DNA from: Euonymus europaeus
Lineage: Eukaryota > Streptophyta > Magnoliopsida > Celastrales > Celastraceae
Reading direction: 5' to 3'
Assembly: GCA_963580455.1 (NCBI GenBank)
Contig: OY756961.1
Span: 14,737,001-14,801,000, forward strand
DNA length: 64,000 nt
The notes under the pieces are model-generated. The model was not told where the DNA came from, searched no databases, and saw nothing but the letters and a program-made list of their open reading frames with translations. Each line of letters starts with the position of its first letter. The stretch's first letter is position 1. Made by a program: the position numbers and the translations under genes. Below are positions 12,031 to 24,835 of this stretch, piece after piece.

Positions 12031-12509
12031 TGGACAAAACCGTTAAAAGCTCCTCAATAGATAGTGTTGAGCGGCTTCGGACCTTCAAAGTTGCTCGGTG
12101 AACAAATTTTATTGTTCTTATATGTCAAATTTTACAAGTATAAGCTTCATAGATTATTTCGATGCCAAAACACAAACTTTCTATGACAAATGGACAAAAC
12201 CGTTAGAAGCTCCTCCATAGGGAGAGTTGAGCAACTTCGAACTATCAAAGTTGCTCGGGATAGACTTTTTATTGTTCTTCTATGTCAAATTTTACAAGTA
12301 TAAGCTTCATAGATTATTTCGATGCTAAAACATCAACTTTCTATGACAAATGGACAAAACCGTTAAAAGCACCTCTATAGAGAGTGTTGAGCGACTTCGG
12401 ACCATCAAAGTTGCTCTATGTACACTTTTTATTGTTCTTCTATGTCAAATTTTACAAGTATAAGCTTCATAGATTATTTCGATGCCAAAACACCGACTTT
12501 CTTTGACAA
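12031..12509 (+). repeat. Transitional satellite monomers
   Basis: These include CGGC / GGTGAACAA, GGGAGAG / GGGATAGAC and a CGAC / CTATGTACAC monomer. The first two later form an adjacent pair in the 21-mer, 8-mer and 9-mer HORs. No other element is visible. Confidence 0.65.
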
Positions 12510-13348
12510 ATGGACAAAACCGTTAAAAGCTCCTCTATAGAGAGTGTTGAGAGACTTCGGACCATCAAAGTTGCTCGGTGTACAATTTTTAATTGTTCTT
12601 ATATGTCAAATTTTACGAGTATAAGCTTCATAGATTATTTCGATGCCAAAACACCAACATTCTTTGACAAATGGACGAAATCGTTAAAAGCTCCTCCATA
12701 GAGAGAGTTGAGCAACTTCGGACCATCAAAATTGCTCTATGTACACTTTTTATTGTTCTTCTATGTCAAATTTTACGAGTATAAGCTTCACAGAGTATTT
12801 CGATGCCAAAACACCAACTTTCTATGACAAATGGACAAAACCGTTAAAAGCACCTCCATAGAGAGAGTTGAGCAACTTCGGACCATCAAAGTTGCTCGGT
12901 GTACACTTTTTATTGTTCTTCTACGTCAAGTTTTATGAGTATAAGCTTCCTACATTATTTCGATGCCGAAACACCAACTTTCTAGGACAATTGGACGAAA
13001 CCGTTAAAAGCTCCTCCATAGAGAGTGTTGAGAGACTTCGGACCATCAAAGTTGCTCGGTGTACAATTTTTAATTGTTCTTATATGTCAAATTTTACGAG
13101 TATAAGCTTCATAGATTATTTCGATGCCAAAACACCAACATTCTTTGACAAATGGACGAAATCGTTAAAAGCTCCTCCATAGAGAGAGTTGAGCAACTTC
13201 GGACCATCAAAATTGCTCTATGTACACTTTTTATTGTTCTTCTATGTCAAATTTTACGAGTATAAGCTTCACAGATTATTTCGATGCCAAAACACCAACT
13301 TTCTATGACAAATGGACAAAACCGTTAAAAGCACCTCCATAGAGAGAG
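12510..13348 (+). repeat. Three-monomer repeat with 481-bp period
   Basis: The triplet is GAGAGAC with the extra A (161 bp), CAAC with CTATGTACAC, then CGGTGTACAC with TACGTCAAG. It repeats at an offset of 481 bp because one member is 161 bp. The same triplet opens each unit of the 9-mer HOR at 38,602. Confidence 0.75.
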
Positions 13349-15300
13349 TTGAGCAACTTCGGACCATCAAAGTTGCTCGGTGTACACTTTTTATTGTTCT
13401 TCTACGTCAAGTTTTATGAGTATAAGCTTCCTACATTATTTCGATGCCGAAACACCAACTTTCTAGGACAAATGGACGAAACCGTTAAAAGCTCCTCTAT
13501 AGAGAGTGTTGAGCGACTTCTGACCATCAAAGTTGCTCGGTGTACAATTTTTAATTGTTCTTATATGTCAAATTTTACGAGTATAAGCTTCATAGATTAT
13601 TTCGATGCCAAAACACCAACTTTCTATGACAAATGGACGAAACCGTTAAAAGTTCCTCTATAGAGAGGGTTGAGCAACTTCGGACCATCAAAGTTGCTCG
13701 GTGTACACTTTTTATTGTTCTTCTACGTCAAGTTTCATTAGTATAAGCTTCCTAGATTATTTTGATGCCAAAACACCAACTTTCTATGATAAATGGACAA
13801 GGCCGTTAAAAGCTCCTCCATAGAGAGAGTTGAGCAACTTCGGACCATCAAAATTGCTCTATGTACACTTTTTATTGTTCTTCTATGTCAAATTTTACGA
13901 GTATAAGCTTCCTAGATTATTTTGATGCCAAAACACCAACTTTCTGTGACAAATGGACAAAACTGTTAAAAGCTCCTCTATAGAGAGTGTTGAGCAACTT
14001 CGGACCATCAAAATTGCTCTATGTACAATTTTTATTGTTCTTATATGTCAAATTTTACAAGTATAAGCTTCATAGATTATTTTGATGCCAAAACACCAAC
14101 TTTCTATGATAAATGGACAAGGCCGTTAAAAGCTCCTCCATAGAGAGAGTTGAGCAACTTCGGACCATCAAAATTGCTCTATGTACACTTTTTATTGTTC
14201 TTCTATGTCAAATTTTACGAGTATAAGCTTCCTAGATTATTTTGATGCCAAAACACCAACTTTCTATGACAAATGGATAAAACCGTTAAGAGCTCCTCCA
14301 TAGAGAGACTTGAGCAACTTCGGACTATCAAAGTTGCTCGGGATAGACTTTTTATTGTTCTTCTATGTCAAATTTTACAAGTATAAGCTTCATAGATTAT
14401 TTCGATGCTAAAACACCAACTTTCTATGACAAATGGACAAAACCGTTAAAAGCACCTCTATAGAGAGTGTTGAGCGACTTCGGACCATCAAAGTTGCTAG
14501 GTGTACAATTTTTATTGTTCTTATATGTCAAATTTTACAAGTATAAGCTTCATAGATTATTTCGATGCCAAAACACCAACTTTCTTTGACAAATGGACAA
14601 AACAGTTAGAAGCTCCTCCATAGAGAGAGTTGAGCAACTTCGGACCATCAAAATTGCTCTATGTACACTTTTTATTGTTCTTATATGTCAAATTTTACAA
14701 GTATAAGCTTCATAGATTATTTTGATGCCAAAACACCAACTTTCTATGATAAATGGACAAGGCCGTTAAAAGCTCCTCCATAGAGAGAGTTGAGCAACTT
14801 CGGACCATCAAAATTGCTCTATGTACACTTTTTATTGTTCTTCTATGTCAAATTTTACGAGTATAAGCTTCCTAGATTATTTTGATGCCAAAACACCAAC
14901 TTTCTATGACAAATGGATAAAACCGTTAAGAGCTCCTCCATAGAGAGACTTGAGCAACTTCGGACTATCAAAGTTGCTCGAGATAGACATTTTATTGTTC
15001 TTCTATGTCAAATTTTACGAGTTTAAGCTTCCTAGATTATTTCGATGCCAAAACACCAACTTTCTATGACAAATGGACAAAACCGTTAAAAGCTCCTTCA
15101 TAGAGAGTGTTGAGCGACTTCGGACCATCAAAGTTGCTCGGTGTACAATTTTTATTGTTCTTATATGTCAAATTTTTTTAGTATAAGCTTCATAGATTAT
15201 TTCGATACCAAAACACCAACTTTCTATGACAAATAGACAAAGCCGTTAAAAGCTCCTCCATAGAGAGAGTTGAGCCACTTCAGACTATCAAAGTTTCTCG
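13349..15300 (+). repeat. Mixed monomers with a 640-bp internal repeat
   Basis: Bases about 14,041-14,340 recur at 14,681-14,980 at exactly 640 bp. The order is CTATGTACAC with AAGGCCG, then GAGACTTGAGCAAC. The copies separate at 14,341, where the first reads GGATAGAC and the second AGATAGAC. The T-run monomer and CCAC / GGGATATAC follow at 15,100-15,300. Confidence 0.75.
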
Positions 15301-16580
15301 GGATATACTTTTTTTTGTTCTTCTATGTTAAATTTTACGAGTATAAGCTTCCTAGATTATTTCGATGCCAAAACATCCACTTTCTATGACAAATGGACAA
15401 AATCGTTAAAAGCTCCTCCATAGCGAGAGTTGAGCAACTTCGGACCATCAAAATTGCTCTATGTATACTTTTTATTGTTCTTTTATGTTAAATTTTACGA
15501 GTATAAGGTTCCTAGATTATTTCGATGCCAAAACACCAACTTTCTATGACAAATGGACAAAACCGTTAAAAGCTCCTCCATAGAGAGTGTTGAGCGGCTT
15601 CGGACCTTCAAAGTTGCTCGGTGAACAATTTTTATTGTTCTTATATGTCAAATTTTACAAGTATAAGCTTCATAGATTATTTCGATGCCAAAACACAAAC
15701 TTTCTATGACAAATGGACAAAAAAGTTAATAGCACCTCTATAAAGAGTGTTGAGCGACTTCGGACCATCAAAGTTGCTAGGTGTACAATTTTTATTGTTC
15801 TTATATGTCAAATTTTACAAGTATAAGCTTCATAGATTATTTCGATGCCAAAACACCAACTTTCTATGACAAAGGGACAAAACAGTTAGAAGCTCCTCCA
15901 TAGAGAGAGTTGAGCAACTTCGGACCATCAAAGTTGCTCGGGATATACTTTTTTTTGTTCTTCTATGTTAAATTTTACGAGTATAAGCTTCCTAGATTAT
16001 TTCGATGCCAAAACATCCACTTTCTATGACAAATGGACAAAATCGTTAAAAGCTCCTCCAGAGCGAGAGTTGAGCAACTTCGGACCATCAAAATTGCTCT
16101 ATGTATACTTTTTATTGTTCTTTTATGTCAAATTTTACGAGTATAAGGTTCCTAGATTATTTCGATGCCAAAACACCAACTTTCTATGACAAATGGACAA
16201 AACCGTTAAAAGCTCCTCCATAGAGAGTGTTGAGCGGCTTCGGACCTTCAAAGTTGCTCGGTGAACAATTTTTATTGTTCTTATATGTCAAATTTTACAA
16301 GTATAAGCTTCATAGATTATTTCGATGCCAAAACACAAACTTTCTATGACAAATGGACAAAAAAGTTAATAGCACCTCTATAAAGAGTGTTGAGCGACTT
16401 CGGACCATCAAAGTTGCTAGGTGTACAATTTTTATTGTTCTTATATGTCAAATTTTACAAGTATAAGCTTCATAGATTATTTCGATGCCAAAACACCAAC
16501 TTTCTATGACAAAGGGACAAAACAGTTAGAAGCTCCTCCATAGAGAGAGTTGAGCAACTTCGGACCATCAAAGTTGCTCG
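15301..16580 (+). repeat. Tandem duplication of four monomers (2 x 640 bp)
   Basis: Bases 15,301-15,940 and 15,941-16,580 are the same four monomers at exactly 640 bp. I saw only two differences: TAGCGAGAG versus GAGCGAGAG near 15,421 / 16,061, and GTTAAAT versus GTCAAAT near 15,488 / 16,128. The monomer spanning 15,940 is a chimera that marks the duplication joint. Confidence 0.88.
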
Positions 16581-19301
16581 GTGTACAATTTTTAATTGTT
16601 CTTATATGTCAAATTTTACGAGTATAAGCTTCCTAGATTATTTCGATGCCAAAACACCAACTTTCTATGACAAATGGACGAAACCGTTAAAAGCTCCTCT
16701 ATAGAGAGAGTTGAGCAACTTCGGACCATCAAAATTGCTCTATGTACACTTTTTATTGTTCTTCTATGTCAAATTTCATTAGTATAAGCTTCCTAGATTA
16801 TTTTGATGCCAAAACACCAACTTTCTATGATAAATGGACAAGGCCGTTAAAAGCTCCTCCATAGAGAGAGTTGAGCAACTTCGGACCATCAAAGTTGCTC
16901 GGTGTACAACTTTTATCGTTCTTCTATGTCAAATTTTACGAGTATGAGCTTCCTAGATTATTTTGATGCCAAAACACCAACTTTCTGTGACAAATGGACA
17001 AAACTGTTAAAAGCTCCTCTATAGAGAGTGTTGAGCAACTTCGGACCATCAAAATTGCTCTATGTACAATTTTTATTGTTCTTATATGTCAAATTTTACA
17101 AGTATAAGCTTCATAGATTATTTTGATGCCAAAACACCAACTTTCTATGATAAATGGACAAGGCCGTTAAAAGCTCCTCCATAGAGAGAGTTGAGCAACT
17201 TCGGACCATCAAAATTGCTCTATGTACACTTTTTATTGTTCTTCTATGTCAAATTTTACGAGTATAAGCTTCATAGATTATTTCGATGCCAAAACACCAA
17301 CTTTCTATGACAAATGGACCAAACCGTTAAAAGCACCTCCATAGAGAGAGTTGAGCAACTTCGGATCATCAAAGTTGCTCGGTGTACACTTTTTATTGTT
17401 CTTCTACGTCAAATTTATGAGTATAAGCTTCCTACATTATTTCGATGCCGAAACACCAACTTTCTAGGACAAATGGACGAAACCGTTAAAAGCTCCTCTA
17501 TAGAGAGTGTTGAGCAACTTCTGACCATCAAAGTTGCTCGGTGTACAATTTTTAATTGTTCTTATATGTCAAATTTTACGAGTATAAGCTTCCTAGATTA
17601 TTTCGATGCCAAAACACCAACTTTCTATGACAAATGGACGAAACCGTTAAAAGCTCCTCTATAGAGAGAGTTGAGCAACTTCGGACCATCAAAATTGCTC
17701 TATGTACACTTTTTATTGTTCTTCTATGTCAAATTTCATTAGTATAAGCTTCCTAGATTATTTTGATGCCAAAACACCAACTTTCTATGATAAATGGACA
17801 AGGCCGTTAAAAGCTCCTCCATAGAGAGAGTTGAGCAACTTCGGACCATCAAAGTTGCTCGGTGTACAACTTTTATCGTTCTTCTATGTCAAATTTTACG
17901 AGTATGAGCTTCCTAGATTATTTTGATGCCAAAACACCAACTTTCTGTGACAAATGGACAAAACTGTTAAAAGCTCCTCTATAGAGAGTGTTGAGCAACT
18001 TCGGACCATCAAAATTGCTCTATGTACAATTTTTATTGTTCTTATATGTCAAATTTTACAAGTATAAGCTTCATAGATTATTTTGATGCCAAAACACCAA
18101 CTTTCTATGATAAATGGACAAGGCCGTTAAAAGCTCCTCCATAGAGAGAGTTGAGCAACTTCGGACCATCAAAATTGCTCTATGTACACTTTTTATTGTT
18201 CTTCTATGTCAAATTTTACGAGTATAAGCTTCCTAGATTATTTTGATGCCAAAACACCAACTTTCTATGACAAATGGATAAAACCGTTAAGAGCTCCTCC
18301 ATAGAGAGACTTGAGCAACTTCGGACTATCAAAGTTGCTCGGGATAGACTTTTTATTGTTCTTCTATGTCAAATTTTACAAGTATAAGCTTCATAGATTA
18401 TTTCGATGCTAAAACACCAACTTTCTATGACAAATGGACAAAACCGTTAAAAGCACCTCTATAGAGAGTGTTGAGCGACTTCGGACCATCAAAGTTGCTA
18501 GGTGTACAATTTTTATTGTTCTTATATGTCAAATTTTACAAGTATAAGCTTCATAGATTATTTCGATGCCAAAACACCAACTTTCTTTGACAAATGGACA
18601 AAACAGTTAGAAGCTCCTCCATAGAGAGAGTTGAGCAACTTCGGACCATCAAAATTGCTCTATGCACAATTTTTATTGTTCTTATATGTCAAATTTTACA
18701 AGTATAAGCTTCATAGATTATTTTGATGCCAAAACACCAACTTTCTATGATAAATGGACAAGGCCGTTAAAAGCTCCTCCATAGAGAGAGTTGAGCAACT
18801 TCGGACCATCAAAATTGCTCTATGTACACTTTTTATTGTTCTTCTATGTCAAATTTTACGAGTATAAGCTTCCTAGATTATTTTGATGCCAAAACACCAA
18901 CTTTCTATGACAAATGGATAAAACCGTTAAGAGCTCCTCCATAGAGAGACTTGAGCAACTTCGGACTATCAAAGTTGCTCGAGATAGACATTTTATTGTT
19001 CTTCTATGTCAAATTTTACGAGTTTAAGCTTCCTAGATTATTTCGATGCCAAAACACCAACTTTCTATGACAAATGGACAAAACCGTTAAAAGCTCCTTC
19101 ATAGAGAGTGTTGAGCGACTTCGGACCATCAAAGTTGCTCGGTGTACAATTTTTATTGTTCTTATATGTCAAATTTTTTTAGTATAAGCTTCATAGATTA
19201 TTTCGATACCAAAACACCAACTTTCTATGACAAATAGACAAAGCCGTTAAAAGCTCCTCCATAGAGAGAGTTGAGCCACTTCAGACTATCAAAGTTTCTC
19301 G
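15941..19301 (+). repeat. 21-mer HOR, copy 1 (3,361 bp)
   Basis: This unit starts at GGATATACTTTT and recurs at +3,361 and in part at +6,722. Twenty-one monomers give 3,360 bp; small indels of the 159- and 161-bp kind give the net extra base. It contains an internal six-monomer repeat (16,577-17,272 against 17,537-18,232, offset 960 bp). Differences from copy 2 are few, for example G versus A after the T run. Confidence 0.9.
16577..18232 (+). repeat. Internal 960-bp repeat within the 21-mer HOR
   Basis: Bases 16,577-17,272 match 17,537-18,232 at 960 bp (six monomers). The copies part at AAGCTTCATAG (17,272) versus AAGCTTCCTAG (18,232). Both carry the marker monomers TTCATTAG, ACAACTTTTATCG and TTCTGTGACAAATGG with AACTG. 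The same relation holds one HOR later. Confidence 0.82.
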
Positions 19302-22300
19302 GGATATACTTTTTTTTATTCTTCTATGTTAAATTTTACGAGTATAAGCTTCCTAGATTATTTCGATGCCAAAACATCCACTTTCTATGACAAATGGACA
19401 AAATCGTTAAAAGCTCCTCCAGAGCGAGAGTTGAGCAACTTCGGACCATCAAAATTGCTCTATGTATACTTTTTATTGTTCTTTTATGTCAAATTTTACG
19501 AGTATAAGGTTCCTAGATTATTTCGATGCCAAAACACCAACTTTCTATGACAAATGGACAAAACCGTTAAAAGCTCCTCCATAGAGAGTGTTGAGCGGCT
19601 TCGGACCTTCAAAGTTGCTCGGTGAACAATTTTTATTGTTCTTATATGTCAAATTTTACAAGTATAAGCTTCATAGATTATTTCGATGCCAAAACACAAA
19701 CTTTCTATGACAAATGGACAAAAAAGTTAATAGCACCTCTATAAAGAGTGTTGAGCGACTTCGGACCATCAAAGTTGCTAGGTGTACAATTTTTATTGTT
19801 CTTATATGTCAAATTTTACAAGTATAAGCTTCATAGATTATTTCGATGCCAAAACACCAACTTTCTATGACAAAGGGACAAAACAGTTAGAAGCTCCTCC
19901 ATAGAGAGAGTTGAGCAACTTCGGACCATCAAAGTTGCTCGGTGTACAATTTTTAATTGTTCTTATATGTCAAATTTTACGAGTATAAGCTTCCTAGATT
20001 ATTTCGATGCCAAAACACCAACTTTCTATGACAAATGGACGAAACCGTTAAAAGCTCCTCTATAGAGAGAGTTGAGCAACTTCGGACCATCAAAATTGCT
20101 CTATGTACACTTTTTATTGTTCTTCTATGTCAAATTTCATTAGTATAAGCTTCCTAGATTATTTTGATGCCAAAACACCAACTTTCTATGATAAATGGAC
20201 AAGGCCGTTAAAAGCTCCTCCATAGAGAGAGTTGAGCAACTTCGGACCATCAAAGTTGCTCGGTGTACAACTTTTATCGTTCTTCTATGTCAAATTTTAC
20301 GAGTATGAGCTTCCTAGATTATTTTGATGCCAAAACACCAACTTTCTGTGACAAATGGACAAAACTGTTAAAAGCTCCTCTATAGAGAGTGTTGAGCAAC
20401 TTCGGACCATCAAAATTGCTCTATGTACAATTTTTATTGTTCTTATATGTCAAATTTTACAAGTATAAGCTTCATAGATTATTTTGATGCCAAAACACCA
20501 ACTTTCTATGATAAATGGACAAGGCCGTTAAAAGCTCCTCCATAGAGAGAGTTGAGCAACTTCGGACCATCAAAATTGCTCTATGTACACTTTTTATTGT
20601 TCTTCTATGTCAAATTTTACGAGTATAAGCTTCATAGATTATTTCGATGCCAAAACACCAACTTTCTATGACAAATGGACCAAACCGTTAAAAGCACCTC
20701 CATAGAGAGAGTTGAGCAACTTCGGATCATCAAAGTTGCTCGGTGTACACTTTTTATTGTTCTTCTACGTCAAATTTATGAGTATAAGCTTCCTACATTA
20801 TTTCGATGCCGAAACACCAACTTTCTAGGACAAATGGACGAAACCGTTAAAAGCTCCTCTATAGAGAGTGTTGAGCAACTTCTGACCATCAAAGTTGCTC
20901 GGTGTACAATTTTTAATTGTTCTTATATGTCAAATTTTACGAGTATAAGCTTCCTAGATTATTTCGATGCCAAAACACCAACTTTCTATGACAAATGGAC
21001 GAAACCGTTAAAAGCTCCTCTATAGAGAGAGTTGAGCAACTTCGGACCATCAAAATTGCTCTATGTACACTTTTTATTGTTCTTCTATGTCAAATTTCAT
21101 TAGTATAAGCTTCCTAGATTATTTTGATGCCAAAACACCAACTTTCTATGATAAATGGACAAGGCCGTTAAAAGCTCCTCCATAGAGAGAGTTGAGCAAC
21201 TTCGGACCATCAAAGTTGCTCGGTGTACAACTTTTATCGTTCTTCTATGTCAAATTTTACGAGTATGAGCTTCCTAGATTATTTTGATGCCAAAACACCA
21301 ACTTTCTGTGACAAATGGACAAAACTGTTAAAAGCTCCTCTATAGAGAGTGTTGAGCAACTTCGGACCATCAAAATTGCTCTATGTACAATTTTTATTGT
21401 TCTTATATGTCAAATTTTACAAGTATAAGCTTCATAGATTATTTTGATGCCAAAACACCAACTTTCTATGATAAATGGACAAGGCCGTTAAAAGCTCCTC
21501 CATAGAGAGAGTTGAGCAACTTCGGACCATCAAAATTGCTCTATGTACACTTTTTATTGTTCTTCTATGTCAAATTTTACGAGTATAAGCTTCCTAGATT
21601 ATTTTGATGCCAAAACACCAACTTTCTATGACAAATGGATAAAACCGTTAAGAGCTCCTCCATAGAGAGACTTGAGCAACTTCGGACTATCAAAGTTGCT
21701 CGGGATAGACTTTTTATTGTTCTTCTATGTCAAATTTTACAAGTATAAGCTTCATAGATTATTTCGATGCTAAAACACCAACTTTCTATGACAAATGGAC
21801 AAAACCGTTAAAAGCACCTCTATAGAGAGTGTTGAGCGACTTCGGACCATCAAAGTTGCTAGGTGTACAATTTTTATTGTTCTTATATGTCAAATTTTAC
21901 AAGTATAAGCTTCATAGATTATTTCGATGCCAAAACACCAACTTTCTTTGACAAATGGACAAAACAGTTAGAAGCTCCTCCATAGAGAGAGTTGAGCAAC
22001 TTCGGACCATCAAAATTGCTCTATGCACACTTTTTATTGTTCTTATATGTCAAATTTTACAAGTATAAGCTTCATAGATTATTTTGATGCCAAAACACCA
22101 ACTTTCTATGATAAATGGACAAGGCCGTTAAAAGCTCCTCCATAGAGAGAGTTGAGCAACTTCGGACCATCAAAATTGCTCTATGTACACTTTTTATTGT
22201 TCTTCTATGTCAAATTTTACGAGTATAAGCTTCCTAGATTATTTTGATGCCAAAACACCAACTTTCTATGACAAATGGATAAAACCGTTAAGAGCTCCTC

Positions 22301-22662
22301 CATAGAGAGACTTGAGCAACTTCGGACTATCAAAGTTGCTCGAGATAGACATTTTATTGTTCTTCTATGTCAAATTTTACGAGTTTAAGCTTCCTAGATT
22401 ATTTCGATGCCAAAACACCAACTTTCTATGACAAATGGACAAAACCGTTAAAAGCTCCTTCATAGAGAGTGTTGAGCGACTTCGGACCATCAAAGTTGCT
22501 CGGTGTACAATTTTTATTGTTCTTATATGTCAAATTTTTTTAGTATAAGCTTCATAGATTATTTCGATACCAAAACACCAACTTTCTATGACAAATAGAC
22601 AAAGCCGTTAAAAGCTCCTCCATAGAGAGAGTTGAGCCACTTCAGACTATCAAAGTTTCTCG
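19302..22662 (+). repeat. 21-mer HOR, copy 2 (3,361 bp)
   Basis: This is nearly identical to copy 1 over its full length. Differences I saw include TATGCACAAT in copy 1 (18,661) against TATGCACACT here (22,022), and ATTCTT at the T-run end near 19,318. The near identity over 3.4 kb implies very recent amplification. Confidence 0.9.
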
Positions 22663-23302
22663 GGATATACTTTTTTTTGTTCTTCTATGTTAAATTTTAC
22701 GAGTATAAGCTTCCTAGATTATTTCGATGCCAAAACATCCACTTTCTATGACAAATGGACAAAATCGTTAAAAGCTCCTCCATAGCGAGAGTTGAGCAAC
22801 TTCGGACCATCAAAATTGCTCTATGTATACTTTTTATTGTTCTTTTATGTCAAATTTTACGAGTATAAGGTTCCTAGATTATTTCGATGCCAAAACACCA
22901 ACTTTCTATGACAAATGGACAAAACCGTTAAAAGCTCCTCCATAGAGAGTGCTGAGCGGCTTCGGACCTTCAAAGTTGCTCGGTGAACAATTTTTATTGT
23001 TCTTATATGTCAAATTTTACAAGTATAAGCTTCATAGATTATTTCGATGCCAAAACACAAACTTTCTATGACAAATGGACAAAAAAGTTAATAGCACCTC
23101 TATAAAGAGTGTTGAGCGACTTCGGACCATCAAAGTTGCTAGGTGTACAATTTTTATTGTTCTTATATGTCAAATTTTACAAGTATAAGCTTCATAGATT
23201 ATTTCGATGCCAAAACACCAACTTTCTATGACAAAGGGACAAAACAGTTAGAAGCTCCTCCATAGAGAGAGTTGAGCAACTTCGGACCATCAAAGTTGCT
23301 CG
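22663..23302 (+). repeat. 21-mer HOR, copy 3, truncated after 4 monomers
   Basis: This continues in register with copy 2 for 640 bp, with CATAGCGAG and GTGCTGAGCGGC as private changes. It then switches class within CAAAGTTGCTCG at about 23,289-23,303. The register of 3,361 bp is regained near 23,899. Confidence 0.85.
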
Positions 23303-24766
23303 AGATAGACATTTTATTGTTCTTCTATGTCAAATTTTACGAGTATAAGCTTCCTAGATTATTTCGATGCCAAAACACCAACTTTCTATGACAAATGGAC
23401 AAAACCGTTAAAAGCTCCTCCATAGAGAGTGTTGAGCGGCTTCGGACCTTCAAAGTTGCTCGGTGAACAATTTTTATTGTTCTTATATGTCAAATTTTAC
23501 AAGTATAAGCTTCATAGATTATTTCGATGCCAAAACACAAACTTTCTATGACAAATTGACAAAACCGTTAGAAGCTCCTCCATAGGGAGAGTTGAGCAAC
23601 TTCGAACTATCAAAGTTGCTCGGGATAGACTTTTTATTGTTCTTCTATGTCAAGTTTTACGAGTATAAGCTTCCTAGATTATTTTGATGCCAAAACACCA
23701 ACTTTCTGTGACAAATGGACAAAACCGTTAAAAGCTCCTCTATAGAGAGTGTTGAGAGACTTCGGACCATCAAAGTTGCTCGGTGTACAATTTTTAATTG
23801 TTCTTATATCTCAAATTTTACGAGTATAAGCTTCATAGATTATTTCGATGCCAAAACACCAACTTTCTTTGACAAATGGATGAAATCGTTAAAAGCTCCT
23901 CCATAGAGAGAGTTGAGCAACTTCGGACCATCAAAATTGCTCTATGTACACTTTTTATTGTTCTTCTATGTCAAATTTTACGAGTATAAGCTTCATAGAT
24001 TATTTCGATGCCAAAACACCAACTTTCTATGACAAATGGACAAAACCGTTAAAAGCACCTCCATAGAGAGAGTTGAGCAACTTCGGATCATCAAAGTTGC
24101 TCGGTGTACACTTTTTATTGTTCTTCTACGTCAAATTTATGAGTATAAGCTTCCTACATTATTTCGATGCCGAAACACCAACTTTCTAGGACAAATGGAC
24201 GAAACCGTTAAAAGCTCCTCTATAGAGAGTGTTGAGCAACTTCTGACCATCAAAGTTGCTCGGTGTACAATTTTTAATTGTTCTTATATGTCAAATTTTA
24301 CGAGTATAAGCTTCCTAGATTATTTCGATGCCAAAACACCAACTTTCTATGACAAATGGACGAAACCGTTAAAAGCTCCTCTATAGAGAGAGTTGAGCAA
24401 CTTCGGACCATCAAAATTGCTCTATGTACACTTTTTATTGTTCTTCTATGTCAAATTTCATTAGTATAAGCTTCCTAGATTATTTTGATGCCAAAACACC
24501 AACTTTCTATGATAAATGGACAAGGCCGTTAAAAGCTCCTCCATAGAGAGAGTTGAGCAACTTCGGACCATCAAAGTTGCTCGGTGTACAACTTTTATCG
24601 TTCTTCTATGTCAAATTTTACGAGTATGAGCTTCCTAGATTATTTTGATGCCAAAACACCAACTTTCTATGACAAATGGATAAAACCGTTAAGAGCTCCT
24701 CCATAGAGAGACTTGAGCAACTTCGGACTATCTAAGTTGCTCGAGATAGACATTTTATTGTTCTTT
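23110..24766 (+). repeat. Segmental duplication, copy 1 (partner 31,914-33,570)
   Basis: This block recurs at +8,804 bp (55 monomers). Shared private features include GACAAAGGG, ACAAATTGAC, TATCTCAAATT and ATCTAAGTTG. It overlaps the end of the 21-mer HOR and the patch, so it was copied after the patch formed. Confidence 0.82.
23303..23898 (+). repeat. Conversion-like patch inside HOR copy 3
   Basis: Four monomers here (GAGATAGAC; CGGC / GGTGAACAA; GGGAGAG / GGGATAGAC; GAGAGAC with extra A) replace the four different monomers of copies 1 and 2 without changing the 3,361-bp register. The same four-monomer order is found at about 39,632-40,230 in the 9-mer HOR, which suggests that as a related source. 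Confidence 0.75.
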
Positions 24767-24835
24767 TATGTCAAGTGTTATGTGTATAAGGTTCCTAGAT
24801 TATTTCGATGCCAAAACACCAACTTTCTATGACAA

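Noticed and set aside
19302..22662. Assembly duplication explaining the near-identical 21-mer copies
   Set aside because: Not fully excluded, but the copies differ at several bases and the third copy is truncated and patched, which an exact assembly echo would not give.
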